Positions 1-13,600 of a DNA stretch of 64,000 nt are shown in pieces. Location of the stretch: positions 17,628,931 through 17,692,930 of the forward strand of contig OZ020255.1 of assembly GCA_963971285.1 (NCBI GenBank), in the 5' to 3' direction. Each line of letters begins with the position of its first letter. Within the stretch, counting starts at the first letter, position 1. The notes below the pieces were generated by a model, which saw only the letters and a list, made by a program, of their open reading frames with translations, was not told where the DNA came from and did no database searches. Position numbers and translations under genes: made by a program. This stretch comes from Astropecten irregularis (Eukaryota > Echinodermata > Asteroidea > Paxillosida > Astropectinidae).

Positions 1-1662
1 GTTTCAGCCGATCAAAGGCGCTGGGTTTCCGGGAAGTCTCGTTGGCTTTGTTCAAGTTGTACTCCATGATTTTACGGTACTCGGGGGCGTCACGCCCGCC
101 GCCAACCGTGTGTCTGCGTCGTCGATTCTCCCGATGCTGCTCCTTGATTGACATGGTGTCTTTGGCAAGAGCCTGAGGGCTCTTTTTCGATGTGCTAGCT
201 GCTTTTTTTGGCGGTGGCTCCTGCTTGGACTTGCCTTTTGCAGGTGGCGGAGCGGATGGTGTGTTCCCTCTCGATGATGGCAAGGTCTCGTTTGATGTGC
301 GTCCCTTCTTCTCCAGAGTGAGTGTGACCTCAATGCGGCTGGTCTTTCGAGCTGGACGTGGATTCCGAGTTGGCGAAGAGGTGGTTGAATTTGGAGTGGA
401 AGCCGCTTTCTTTTTGGCCTCTCCTTCAGGCTGAGGTGCGACGGAGAGTTCATTGAACCTGGACGTTAGAGAGACCGGTTGCGCGCCATTTGTGGCGCCC
501 CCTGTGGGCGTCCGATGAGGAATCTGTCGTAGATTTCGCATGTATGTTCCACTACCGGTTCGGACACGGTATGCCTCCTGATCGTCCTGTCGCTGATAAG
601 GAGTCGCTGCATAAACCCCGTCAAGTGTTCGTCTGTCAGCGCGAGCAGCTTTAGAAGATGCTGAGCTTTTGTCCGACAATTTGTCCTCCTCAGTCTCTTG
701 ATGGACGACTTTCTGCAACCGTTCGTCAAAGGTGGCCTTCATGGCTTGCACAAAATCACTTTCACTCTCCGACGCCGACTCCCTGATTTCCAATCTGGTG
801 TTGAACACCGGATCCGATCTAGCTGCGTGGAGGGTGTTGTTGTTATTGGAGGAGCTGGCTGAAAAATCTGACAGCAAGGATTCTGAGTCCAGCGACCGCC
901 CCGGCCGTCGATGACCACCCTTGCCGTCTTCCTCCCTGTAACCCTGAGACGCAAAGTCTGCAATTTTGTTGGACACTGCGGATATCTCCCTCAAGTAATC
1001 CCTGGATCTATACAGCTCCTCTACGTTTGTGGCTTCCTCTTTCTCGTAGTCTCTGACGGCCTTCTGGTGCTCTCTCTCGATGCGCTCCCTTTCCCTCGCA
1101 AACTCAGACTTCCAGTCCTTGTCTGGTATCACCGGCTTCAGTCCAGGAGGCTTATGTGTCCTGGCAACAGCTCCTTGGGCTGACGTGGAAGCCCTGTTAC
1201 CCGAGTCCGAAGATCCGGCAAATGGTTTTCCTCTGGAACCATATTGGCTGTTGTACAGCCCCCTCTGTTGATGGAGCTGCTGCCTGGCTGCAGCATATGT
1301 CTGCACGTTTGCAAGAGACTCCGAATCATAAAAGTTTGACTCCGAGTGGGTCTCCACCGAGCTCTGAGAGTCTCTCCTCAACATGACGTTGACCGTGGTC
1401 CTCTGCTTGGAATCTCCAGGGTTTGTAAGATCCTCCTCATCCGTTTTATCGGATGTCTGATTCCTGATGGCACGTACTTTGACCTCGGTCTCACCGTTCT
1501 TCCCAGAGAAACCGTACTCCGTCCCGTCGTAGTCTTCAGGGCTTGTCACGTGCTTTTTGCTGGATCTACCTTTGAGTTTGCGGTTGGCTGCCGAGATGAC
1601 CGATGACATCAGGTCAATGGCATTGATGTCCTTGCCTTTGGACGAGTCACTCCCAGATTCAC
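1..1662 (-). CDS. ARHGAP21: ARHGAP21/23-like exon 14 (partial): disordered C-terminal tail
   Basis: Acceptor CTTTGTAG|GTGAAT. The frame is open for 553 codons to the left edge (residues 1409-1961), with no stop or donor seen. Most is disordered and charged, with a coiled-coil-like stretch ([20 protein letters not shown]). Close to the edge, [16 protein letters not shown] matches the RRRHTLGG element in the C-terminal part of human ARHGAP21, so only a modest part of the protein should be missing. Confidence 0.92.
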
Positions 1663-4600
1663 CTACAAAGACAAGACAAACATGTTCCTATTATAATCAT
1701 CAAATAACCACAAGGGAAACTGACTGAACTTAAAGTCATTGAAAAGTGAACAAAGAAACATTGACTGGAGCGGGATTCGAACCGGCGACCTTCTGAATAC
1801 CGTACAGGCGCTCAACCAACTGAGCTATCCAGCCCTACGTTGGTGGTGACCCCTATAGTCCATTATCTTTGTTCGTTAGGCAGTCAGAAGCCTGGTTTTA
1901 ACAGATCTTATGAGTACAGATCGTACTGGAATGCAGCTTCAAGGAGCTTCAAGTCACACTCACCTGATTGGTCATCTTTCCTCGCCTTGGAGAGCAGCTC
2001 GCTGGCGTCGGATGACATCAGCTCCGTCTCTGGGATGGCATCGCTGGGCACCGCCTGCTGACTCTCCACGTCGTCGCTGAAGAACCACTCACAGTGCTGG
2101 ATGATGCTCTCGATGATGCAACACTGGTCTGACATGTCCGTCACCATGGTCACCATGCTGTTGTCACCCGAACGGATGAGGGTGGGACCAAAGACGATGG
2201 CAAGATTGCGAACCTTGACGAGAAAAGACAGCAAGAGATTAACGAAACGCAGAACCACAGAACTGAGACTGAAATTGGAAATTGAATAAGGATACCAAAC
2301 TGTGATGAATTTTAGCGAAGACAGAGCTTCCATGCCAAAATGTTCCGTGCTAGGAGGTCAATTCTGTCATTGATACACAGACTCATTCTGTTAGAAACGG
2401 GAGAAGAAGAAAAAAGATCCTACCTCCATTTTGTTCACTTCCGAGTTCTGCGACACCATCCGAAGGTGACCGGCCAGACACTTGAAGGTCTCGTAGTGGT
2501 GGTCAGGCAGGTTGTGGATCTGCCGTCGCAGGGCCCACATGCGCTCCGCCGGGTCCTTGCAACGATTGGCTGCGATGAAGTCCTTGTACTGGTCTCCCGG
2601 GACCAAGGGGTTTGGCAGCTTGCGGAAGAACATCTTCAAGAGACTGCTGACCACGTTGACGTCACGCCATCGCTGTCAATAAACAGACAAAAAAGGCATC
2701 CAAACAGTCAAAACTCTGTATTCTGAACAGGCTCTGATTCTCTGACAGGCTCTGACTATTAGGGACACCACCAACGTAGGGCTGGATAGCTCAGTTGGTA
2801 GAGCGCCTGTACGGTATTCAGGAGTTCGCCGATTCGAATCCCGCTACAGTCATTTTTTCTTTGTTCAGCTTTCAGGCTCTGATTCAATAGAAAGGAAAGG
2901 GCCAATTTTCATCAAGGTAGATACAGATAAGGAAAAAAAATGATCATTTTCACGCGATGCCGTGTTGCTGGTAGCGACATTTCGGCTGCTGGAACTGCTA
3001 GCCTTCATCAGGCAATCAGGCTCTGACTGATTTCTCATAAGAATTTATATTTTTCAAAGCAAAACGACAGTTTCAGCAAGAACTTGAAGATGGTTCTGTT
3101 TGAAATTCTAAAACAGTCAAAGCCAGACCAATATTACCGTGTACAAAACTATACATTATTATTTTGTGGTTTAAGTTGAATTTATAATAAAACCTAAAAT
3201 TGAACTTTATTTATTTTGTTGAAGAAATGTTTGATCGGTTCAAGAATCTTTCTAAAACCTGGATGAAAATGGTTTTATTCACAAAACCAAGCACAGACAT
3301 CGACTTTTCAAGACTACTCGACTGACAGACTGATCTGACGGCACGACCATGGAGGTAGGAAACACCCGCCATTACTGCATCAGGGGATGTACACCCTGCA
3401 GTATAGAGTCAGCGGCCGTAAACTCTGTTATTGCCGGACAAAAGGCGGGCGGGGACACTGCAGTAATGGCGGATGGTATGCCATTCCGTCGGATCAGTGT
3501 ATTGATGGACAGACAAGTTAATGAGAGGAACTTACACTATCTCCGAAATGAGCCTCCTCTGGTCCATCCTTCAGGTCTTCCTGGAGGTAAGACACTCCGG
3601 CAGTGTTGCCTGGTACCCGGTAGATGCCCACCGTCTCTAAGCCTATCTCCTCCACGATGTTACAGCAGATGTCCAGGAACATGGGTACAAACTGCATAGA
3701 AACACAAACAAAATTTCAAACTTTTACTTACAGAGGTAGATATTTTAGACTTGAGGTGGTCAGAACAGGTGTAGTCAGGTAAACTGAGGGCAGGTGCTTG
3801 TTGTCAGCTGATATGATTGAGCTTGGTGCTTCAGAAAAAAATTATGGAAGAGGACATAACTCGAAAAATGATAACAAATTATTACGGCAGGAAAACGCCG
3901 GATTTTAATCAATGTTTACAGCTGCAAGATCTGAGAATAAATTTTGCACAGGTTGTAAACAATTTCAGGACTGAGGTCGATTTCACGAAACTCATCGTAA
4001 CTTATTATCAATCGTAGGACTTGTGATACATTGCAGCCCCACATAGAAGTCGAAGGATACGATGGGTTATCCTTCGTATCTCAAGTTACGGTAGGGCTTC
4101 GTGAAATCGACCCCCGGTGACCTTAAAGAAGTCAGATTTTTTATGGAGAGTAAGTACCTCGTTTGTTTCTGAAGGAGTGCATTTCTCCAAGTGAACGCCG
4201 AATGTCAAGCTCCGTAGCTCCTCGGCCGTTGGCTGCCCCCACGTGCTGGCCCCGCCCCCTTTCTTCTTCATCTTGTGCTTCATCTTGCCGGCCAGGCCCG
4301 TGGACTGCTTCTTGGCGGGCTGGGCCAGGCCCGGGGAGGGGCTGCGGCTGCCCTTCTTGCGGGTGTTGGGTGGAGACAGGACGTGTTTGGAGACGGACTG
4401 GCCGGCGGAGGTGCTGCTGGCGTCGTGCTGCTGGGTCTTCCGCATGATGATGTCGGCGCTTAATATATCCTGCAGGAAGCAAGAAATCAAGAACATCAAC
4501 CTCAACTATTCCATCTTGAGAAACAAGACACAAGAAACGCCAGAATGACAACAGAATCAAGAATGGCTTTACTGCTTAACACGACAGAATGATTCTTTTA

Positions 4601-7600
4601 ATCCTACTTACATCTCCACCTGGAGTCAAGTTGGCCTGAATTGCTGTTATCCAAGACAGCATGGTCTTCGTGTCGCTGACCTAAAAGATATTGAAATTGA
4701 CAAAAAGAAAATATTCAGCTACGCTCCCTTAGGGTGTACCCAGATTGGTTTTTGATTAGCATAAATAGCTCATCCAACTCTTCACTCTATTGTACCCTAA
4801 AATGCAAGACCATACACATGAGATGCTTTCCCAACAACTAGACTTGCCTGAATGAGATACTCGGATCCCGAGCTGGTGCTCAGACGGAAGACGTTCTTTT
4901 TCTTGGTGTAGTCGTAGGCGATGTCTACCATGGAGGCCTTGATGCTGATGGGATGATCCTCCGCCGTCGAGGGACTGGCACTGGCTTCTCGTTTCTCCTT
5001 CAGGAGGTACATGGTCTGGGTCTTCAGCACCATCCAGACGGGTTTCCAGGAACGATCACTCGCACGCTGTCAAGAAAAAGAACAGGCATAACATGAATCT
5101 CAGGCTTCTCACATGGTGCGCTGGTCAAACAACCAGAAACTGCTTAAGCACCAGAATATTTTTAAGCACCAAAAACCTTGGTGAATAAAATCAGTATATG
5201 CCAGCCAAAACTCCTTGTGAATGTTTTGCTCAACAATGGCTGAATACAAGTAAAAAGTAGTAAACATCACATGAAAATTTGATTGGTAATCATGCTTGAT
5301 CAAGGAAGACTTTTCATACTTAAGCAAATGTTGTGCTTAAGCAGCTCTATGAAACTGGGCCCTGGTTCTAATGTAAGGAACACCTCACAAGAAACTGTGC
5401 AAATTTTCGGGAACTTTCAGACTCTGAGATCTGAATTCATGGCGAACGTTATCCTGAATGTGGCATTTGATGGTGTGAAAGATCAGCCAAGATATCCCAG
5501 TTATACCGGACTTCAAAGGATGACTCGCATCCTCATACGTACCTTCCACTCTTTCAGCTCAACCTTGATGTTGGCAGGACCCTCCTTGGTCACCTTGGGG
5601 TCTTCTCTGCCCTTGGCCTGTCCCGTCCTGGTGCTGGAAGCTCCGGGCTTGTGGTGGATGGCCTCCACGATGACAGGCGTGCCCTCCCCGAAGATGTTCT
5701 TCAACTTGTTGATGCTGGGGTTGCGGCGTGGAGTGGCATTCCTTCGCCTGCAAATAAGGGGGAATTCGTCTTGATAATTAAACCAGTTTACAAACAGGAC
5801 TTAGACATAAATATGTGAAGGTCACCAAGTTAAATTGGTGAATTTAAGCTGAATTCTCAACTGAGAGGTGTACCCTTTTTGCTTTATACCACTACTTCTC
5901 CTCTTTTCGTGCCCTCTATAAAACCTCCGGTAGATTGAATGAATGAACTGACTTTTTGAGCAACCTCAACAAAGGAGACTTGCAAGGTATCATTCATCTT
6001 GAAGCCAACAATGCTCTCAAGCATTGCCCATGAAAAGATAAATGCCATACACAGGGATGCAACTAGGACTTGACAAAAAACAATGAAAATCCAATCTTTA
6101 CCATACTTTGTACAGTGTTTTTCACTTTTCAATGGCATAAGATCTCAAGAAGTGAAAAAAGAGGAAATCAGCAGATTCAAGGAAAGTTGAATGCCTGCAT
6201 ACATCAAAATTTTCTAAAATCTATTTCTTGTATTGCAGGGCTTGGAAGGACCAAGGACAGTAGAATCAAGTAATGGAAGACTTTGAAGAACCGGTCTTCA
6301 AGTCAACAGCGCATGCAATTTTGAGCATGCGTCTGTTGTTTTGCGAATGCGTACGCGTGTGTGCAAGTGTGCTGTTGACTGGAAGACCGGTTCTCCAAAG
6401 TCTCCCATTGCGTGCTCGTTTGGGGCTTGTGCACCTATAAACTCGGTTGAAGTCCCACGATAGCGCCACAGGGACACTACAGTGTTGGACCTTGTAGCTA
6501 AACGGCAAGGGATCCTACTAGTCCTAAATCCACAAGGGGTTAAGTTAAGGATGTTCGTAAAGTCAACTCACAGCACCACGGGGCTGATGCTGTCTCCTCC
6601 ATGGGCTGACATGGAGGACAGACTGGTAGTGTCGGCTACGGATGACACATCCTTGGAGCCTTCCTCCTCCTCGTCGCTCAGGGTAGCCCGGAGGTAAGAA
6701 GTCCTCCTCACAAGACGTTGCCTGGTGCCTGGTGACAATCAACCAAGAGAGGGAGTAAGTATCTTAAGGAGCGCTCATTTGAATTTGTTTCAATATCAAA
6801 CAATGGAAGGAGAGTGGTGATCAGGATGGTGACGAGGGAGAAGATGGTGAGTTTGGATGAGAGTGAAGATGGTGAGTTTGGATGAGATGAGATGAAATGG
6901 TGGTGATCATGTGATGATGAATTCGATGGGGAAAATGACTTGGGTGAATCTGATGGTGAAAATGACTGGTGGTGAAAATTACTTGGAATGTCACTGGTTG
7001 GTGATGGATTGGAATGAAAGTGATGGTGATCCTGACTACGATGAAAAAAGTAGTGATGACTGACAGTGGTGGTGAAATAAAGGTAATGGATGTGTTGACA
7101 TTTGGGCTTGGACAAAAATGGTGAAGATATCATCAAAGATGTAAAATAACAAATTATGGTGACATTTTCACCAGTTGTTACAAAAATAACAATGACAACG
7201 ATAAATATAATGGCTATGACAACATGCCAATGGTATCCATGATTATAAAATAAACAAAATGATTAATAAAATCTATCTCAGTGAAGGTGTTAGTGAGATT
7301 ACAGGTCAACACCCAAATACAAAAACAAAATTTTCTGTAATGTGTCCGTAATATCATAATTAGATGTAGCAATGTTCATCAATGAAATTATTATGTACTG
7401 TACACACATGATATCAATAATATTATTACTGACGTAACCACATGCAACAAACCAACACGTCACACAGATTACAAACAATAAACACAACTGGATTCTCAAG
7501 TTGGATATTGAGTCAATATTTCACAAGCCTATATTAGTTATTAAATATTTAATCCTTTGCACAAATGTATGGAATGTATCCGTTATTAAAGAGGCATCAG

Positions 7601-10600
7601 AATAAAGCAGTAACCTTCCGGTTTATTATACATATTCAAATGTAAGTAAACAAAAAAGGCAAACAGTGGATTGTGTAAGTATGAAAAACAAATATGTACA
7701 AGCACGGAGCATAAAATATTGATGCAAGTGTCAGATCGTAAGAATGAAAGCACGTGACTTAAGGGTTATCTGGTTATTGTGTTAAGAGAAAACCTACTGG
7801 TATGGTAAATCATAGAGCTCCTCGCTCTATGGGTACATGTTCTTCGCCTTATTGTACAAATATTGCCTGGAATAGCTTGACGCAGCAATGTACAGTGTAT
7901 GTAAAATATAAACAGTTCATTGTTCCACAGCCAGGCAAATTGAGTGTACAAGGGGACGATTTCATAGAGCTGCTTAAGCACCAAAAACCTTGGTACATAA
8001 AATCAGTCATGTCAGTATTCCAAAGAAGGGTTTCTGATGTTTTGTAAATACTGAGTGTAAAGATTATTTGGTTTTGGTTCCAAAGCTGAGCTCAGGAAAA
8101 GAAATTGGATGGAACATGGATGTGAAATATATTCCTCCTTAAAACAAAAAAACAATCATCACATGCTGAAAAAGAACGTGTGTTTATGAAACATGTTAGA
8201 CAAAAATCAAATCATACTTCAATATACTCTTATATTGGTTTAAAGTTAACTTGCATTAAAATCAAATGAAATTTAGTCTGTAAAGAGGTAATGAGGCTAA
8301 TGCAAAATCAAAAATTGTTGATTTTTATTAACAAAGTTGAAAAGTTGAAGAGTTAACTTGCGCTGGATTAAATATCAAATAAAACGCTGTAAGCTGCGTG
8401 ATGAGGAATAGTCTCGATTCAAACCTTCGTCAATTGACTGGTGACGCCTAAAGGGGAACCTAGAGCTTCTGGGTTCATGCATTCCTGTGCCATCACCATG
8501 GATACCAACTTCTGAGCATGCTCGCGGACGACGGATCACCAACGACAACACTGTGCACATATATATACACACATATACTTGTACTTGCATGCGAATGGCA
8601 TTCTAGACTCGATACAAGTGCGGTAAATATTTCATGTACGAAAACAGCAGTTGTTGTTGTTTCGTGCTTGTCAACAACTTGACTTTCGTGCGAAATGTTT
8701 TGTGATTACTTTCAATTATTTTGAAAACAAAGGCTGTTCTCAACAGTGGGGGAATTTTGACTATGTCAAAAATGTCGATAAGGGCAATCTTATTTCAACA
8801 GCACATACCACTAAAATTATTATGGTCAACTCCTACATTAAACAAACTTTACATGTATGACGACCAAACAAACAGCTCTTTAATTAAGTATAAAAAAACC
8901 ACACACATATTGCACTACTAGAGTTGGGTGAATATGACGTAACTGTGCATAAGGGTGCTCTGAATATAATGTGAACAGAAACGGTGTTCGTTAAAAGTCA
9001 AGGGAGTGTGAAAACAGTTTGGTGTTTGGGACATGATTCAAGTTTGAGATACATGTAAAAGAGAGAGATCAATGGGATCTTTATATACTGACCTGGTGGG
9101 TAGTCATCATCAAGACTACAGCCATCGCTGATGCTGCTTGCTGTTGACTCCTTCCTGCTGCTAGCTAGTGACACAGCACCGTCACTGGTGAAGCTGTCCA
9201 CTGACATGTCATCGGTGGTCTGCCGTCGGGCCGATCGGAACCAAGCCGCCGAACGCTGGGAGGAACGGTCGTAGCTCTTGCTGCGATGTCGCTCGTACAT
9301 CTTGCGCTCGTGTTGCCGCTCTCGCTCCATGTTGCGCTCCCGCACCCTTCCTCGACTGCTGTCCCGTTTGGGAACTGGGGGCTTGTCGCGGCCCCCACCG
9401 GGCAAGGGGACGTGGGCCGTGATGCGATATCTAGAATTGGGGTTGGGATTGGGGTTGGGATTAGGATTGTCTGGATTGTGGGGATTATGCGGGTTGTGGC
9501 CCCTCCTCCAAGAGGGGCTGTCCGTCGCATCGGATGAAGAACCTTCCATGGACTTCTTGTGCCAGTAACTGATCCTGTCTTGGACTCTCGTCGGGGATGT
9601 TGGTTCTTCTTCCGTCGTCAGGTCGCTGTTGGAGTGTGAATTGGTGTCCTCAACGGTGTCGGAGACGTTTGTTGTTTGAACGTTCCCGTCCAAGTCTATT
9701 ATCTTAACAGTATTGATGGAGGAAGTGGATTGATAAACTGGTTCGTTGGAATGATTCTTATGATCCTGGTACCTGTGGCCATCTTGTGGCAGCTGCTCAT
9801 GGCTGCTTTCATACCGCTGTCCGGTTTCTGAGTTATACTGATTATATCCAATGCGACCGTTTCTGTCGGGAAACTGGGAGTACCTCCTCTCGGTGGGTGA
9901 AACAGGTGCACGTGTATCTGCCACGGACACCGTGTTACTTCGTGTCGGTCTACCGTCGATGTACCGTATACTGTCTGCCGATTTGGAGCTGGAGAGGGAA
10001 GCTTCCTTTTTCTCGTAGCCCCTTCTGTCTCTCTGGTGCCTTGCCTGGCGCATAAAGAGATCCCTCATGTGAGGGTCTGCGACCTCCTTGTATCCTTGGA
10101 CTTCGTTGGTGCTATTTGCACCGACGCTGCTGAAATCGTTTGTCGTGGTGGAGGTCGTTTCTGTTTGCTTGGACCTGTAGTATCGCCTTGTTACTGTGTC
10201 CTGCCTGTTCACCTGGCTGTCGCTTCCAAGCGTATTGCTATCCGGGGAGATCCTTGTCTGACTTCCAGATCGCACTTCCCATTCAGTGCCGTTAGCTCCT
10301 GACAGGTGCAAATTGTCGTAGGATGACGACACTTGTCCACTGTTATTAGTTTTCACTTCTACTTGTGCTTCTGAGCTGTATACCAGATTGTCCATGCTAT
10401 TACTCTGCCTTGGCATAGCTCTGCTGTTGATGTCCCCTCGTCTTTGTCCAGTGAGGGTTATATAATCATTTGGTCCCTTACCAGTCCGCAGTCTAACCAC
10501 AGGACCGTGGTCCAAGGAGATGGACTTCTGATGTGAAATGTTTCTTGAGGTAACAGGAGCAGTGTTGGATACGCTGTCAAGTTTAGGTCTCTCTACCTTT

Positions 10601-13600
10601 TTGCTTGGTCTGGACTGAAGTTCATTTCCGGCAGGCACCCTGTGTGCAGCTGCCTCTGCTCTCTGCGTCTCCTCCCTGCGACTCTGAGCCCGGTTCTGCG
10701 AGCCAAAAATACTGGTTATCTTAAAGGTCCTTCCTGTTTTCTGTCCTGAGGTGCTGCTGTCAGCAGAGGAGGTACTGGAAGCCACTGAAATTCCGCTGGT
10801 AGGTCTGGAGTGTTGGTATCCATATCGTGAGTCTACCGCCTGTTTGGACTGGCCATGATAACCAGTCCTTCCTGCAGTGTCAGGGTGAGAACCTGTCGGA
10901 GGAGTGCTCCTCGAGTCCACAGCAGCATCCCTTGAGGTTGCCCAGTTATCATACACTGGAGTCGATGTCTTGATGGGTTTGGCACCGACAGCTAACACCA
11001 TTTCGGTTTTATGTCTGGCCTGGTGGCTGATTAGGTCCGGCTCTGGGTGCAGGATCACCGTGTCGTGGGCCTCATCTGACTTGCCGACTGGATGGATGGG
11101 AGATGGGTAGGAGGGTGAGTTGGAAGACGCCGGATCGTAAATCCCACTTCTGCCACCAACCTGAGAGTCTTTCTCGGACTGCGGGTGCTGTGAGTCAGGC
11201 TGGCCGTCTGCTGCCTTGTAGGCTGAGGAGGGGTAGGCCACTTGCAAAATATCCTCTTCGCGAGGGACGACCAGAAGCTTTAGGCAAGAATCACTGGAAA
11301 AGAAACAAAACAATGGTTCTATTTAAGTAATTTGAGGTAATTTACTTTAGAAGGAGGTTAACATTAACTGACTGGAAAATCTGTGATATTCCACGAAGTT
11401 GGAATAGTGCTTTTTTCAAGTCAAAATCGTCATGCTGACTCTTCTCATGAGGACTGTCAGCACAACATGCTGCCATGTGAGCCCCTGACATTCCAACAAA
11501 CGTCTGAGCTGTCACCTACCTAGACTGGATCAGTCCCACGACCTGCGTGTACGTCTTCCCCGTCACACTCTCCCCGTTGACAGAGACGATGCGATCGCCG
11601 GTGGAAAGGCCGGCACTCTCAGCTGCTCCTTCTGGCTTGACGTGCTTGACGAAGATTGTGTCCATAGGCTCCAGGGCCGTAATCTTGGGGCGCTTCTTGT
11701 TGAGACCTGAGAGAGGAGAAGAACAGGTTACGTTAAGCATGGTTATGGATCATACCAGACTGGAGACTGCATCAGAGTGCTGCCAGAACTCTTACTGCTA
11801 ACTGGCATCAGAGAAAGTTTGCAGAGAAGCAGGTGCCAAAAGCCTGTCCTGGACCAACATGCTGTTGACTTCTCATTCAAATCTCGTCTCTGGCTTCAAC
11901 AGACAGACAAAGATTGGCCTTTCTATAAAAGTCATACAGCACAACAAAGCTTTTTCCAGCTCGTACCAGCATTAATATAAACAGCTTTGAATTATGCTGC
12001 ACTTTTAAATGATTTTCTTGCTGCCAGGTTTTGTGTTTGTCCTGATTTTATGTCTGGCAAACAACACTGAGTCAGTCTGAGGCCGAGCCTGTTGGGAACA
12101 AAGTCTCGTGTCAAATACAAGGAACAATACAGTTCCCAATGGCAACAAGCTGCCCTGTAAATATGCACCGTCAGAGCAATAAACAGTCTAAATATGGAAA
12201 CAACACCTTGCAAAGCACCCCACAGATAGATTAGGAGACTAGAGCAGGCCAGTCGAAACGTTGAGACCTTACGAGAAGTGCAAACGAAATAGAAGTGTGA
12301 AAGTACGAACGATTCTTACATGGTGTTTACGCAAACCGATCCACATACCAATTGTCACCATGCAAAGCCTCAAATCTTTCTCAAAATTTGATAAATTTTA
12401 GAAATTTTTCCAAATCTCTACGAACATTCTGGCAATTTATAGATAATTTTGATTGAGGGTCCATCCGCAGCAACTCACCAGTCTCGGTAGCCTCTTTGAA
12501 CTAACCCTTACACGAAAAAACAAACAATTTCGCTCTTGTCCTTAAACACACATGCAACTTCTGTGAGCATTTTCAGTGCCAAATGATAACCGCCCCCGAC
12601 ATCAAACAAATGAATAGGGTGGTACTCCAAAAGCAAACAAAGCATGTTTTCCTTTTCTTTCCCATCTTTATTTAACGGGACCTGAAATTATTTCAGCTTG
12701 ACTGCTTTTCCTTTGATGGTAAACAACTGATGGCGACTGCACAACTAGATGCAAGACCAAATAAACACAAAAAGCTGCTGGTAGTTTCAAGGAGCTAACT
12801 GGTGTTTAGGTACACATAGACTTCTACCAAAAGGATTTTTAATGTCTGAATAACACAAAAACAAATTAAGTTACACAAGTACATGTACATCCGCTTTACT
12901 ATATAAAGGTCTACGTGTAACTTCAGGGCTGTGATTGTACTTTCATATAAAACACTGAAAACATAGCCCAACAAACATCTCCTATACTTTTTTACAGGCA
13001 AAGTGAGACAAAAAAAAACCTGAAATCAGTTTTTTTTTCCTGACAAATCACATCCCTATAACTTAGCACAATACAAAGGGGTTAAATTCAAATCTGTATC
13101 TAAAAAAGCAAAGGAAATAATAAAATAAAACCCACTAAATTGCTTGCTAAGATTTTGAAAAAATTGGTGGATACCCAAATTTCATCAAACTTAAATCTAA
13201 TATTTTGGATTGGCAATATAACAGAGTCGAAAACCAAAAAGGCGTGCCCTGCCCACAGAATGTCTTGATGCATTTCTGTCTGTGAACCCTTTAACAAGGT
13301 ATTAAAATTGAGGTATCAAAAATGAAATGAGCTGTAAAATGAGCGCGCACATTCATGACACTTCGGCTGCTATTTTTCACAGCGCGCTGAAAACCAGCAC
13401 ATGACCAGATTCGATTTAGGAGATTTTTTCCTCTTTCACAGGATGCAGTATTAAAGTCAACAAGATGGATAGCTCAGGGCAGACGGGCCGGGCAGTAGGT
13501 TGATGACACACCTGCAGTCTATTGACCCCTTTTGCCAGACGCTACATGTAGGTCAGATACTGGTCTTCTCTTTTACCTGCTTAGCTCTACGTGCCCCGAG

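Noticed and set aside
4141-4560. Long frames overlapping exon 10 in other phases and on the plus strand
   Set aside because: Shadows of GC-rich coding sequence; only the frame giving the RhoGAP continuation is conserved.
6708-7136. 142-codon Ser/His/Pro-rich minus-strand frame
   Set aside because: Translation of the GATGGTGA simple repeat.
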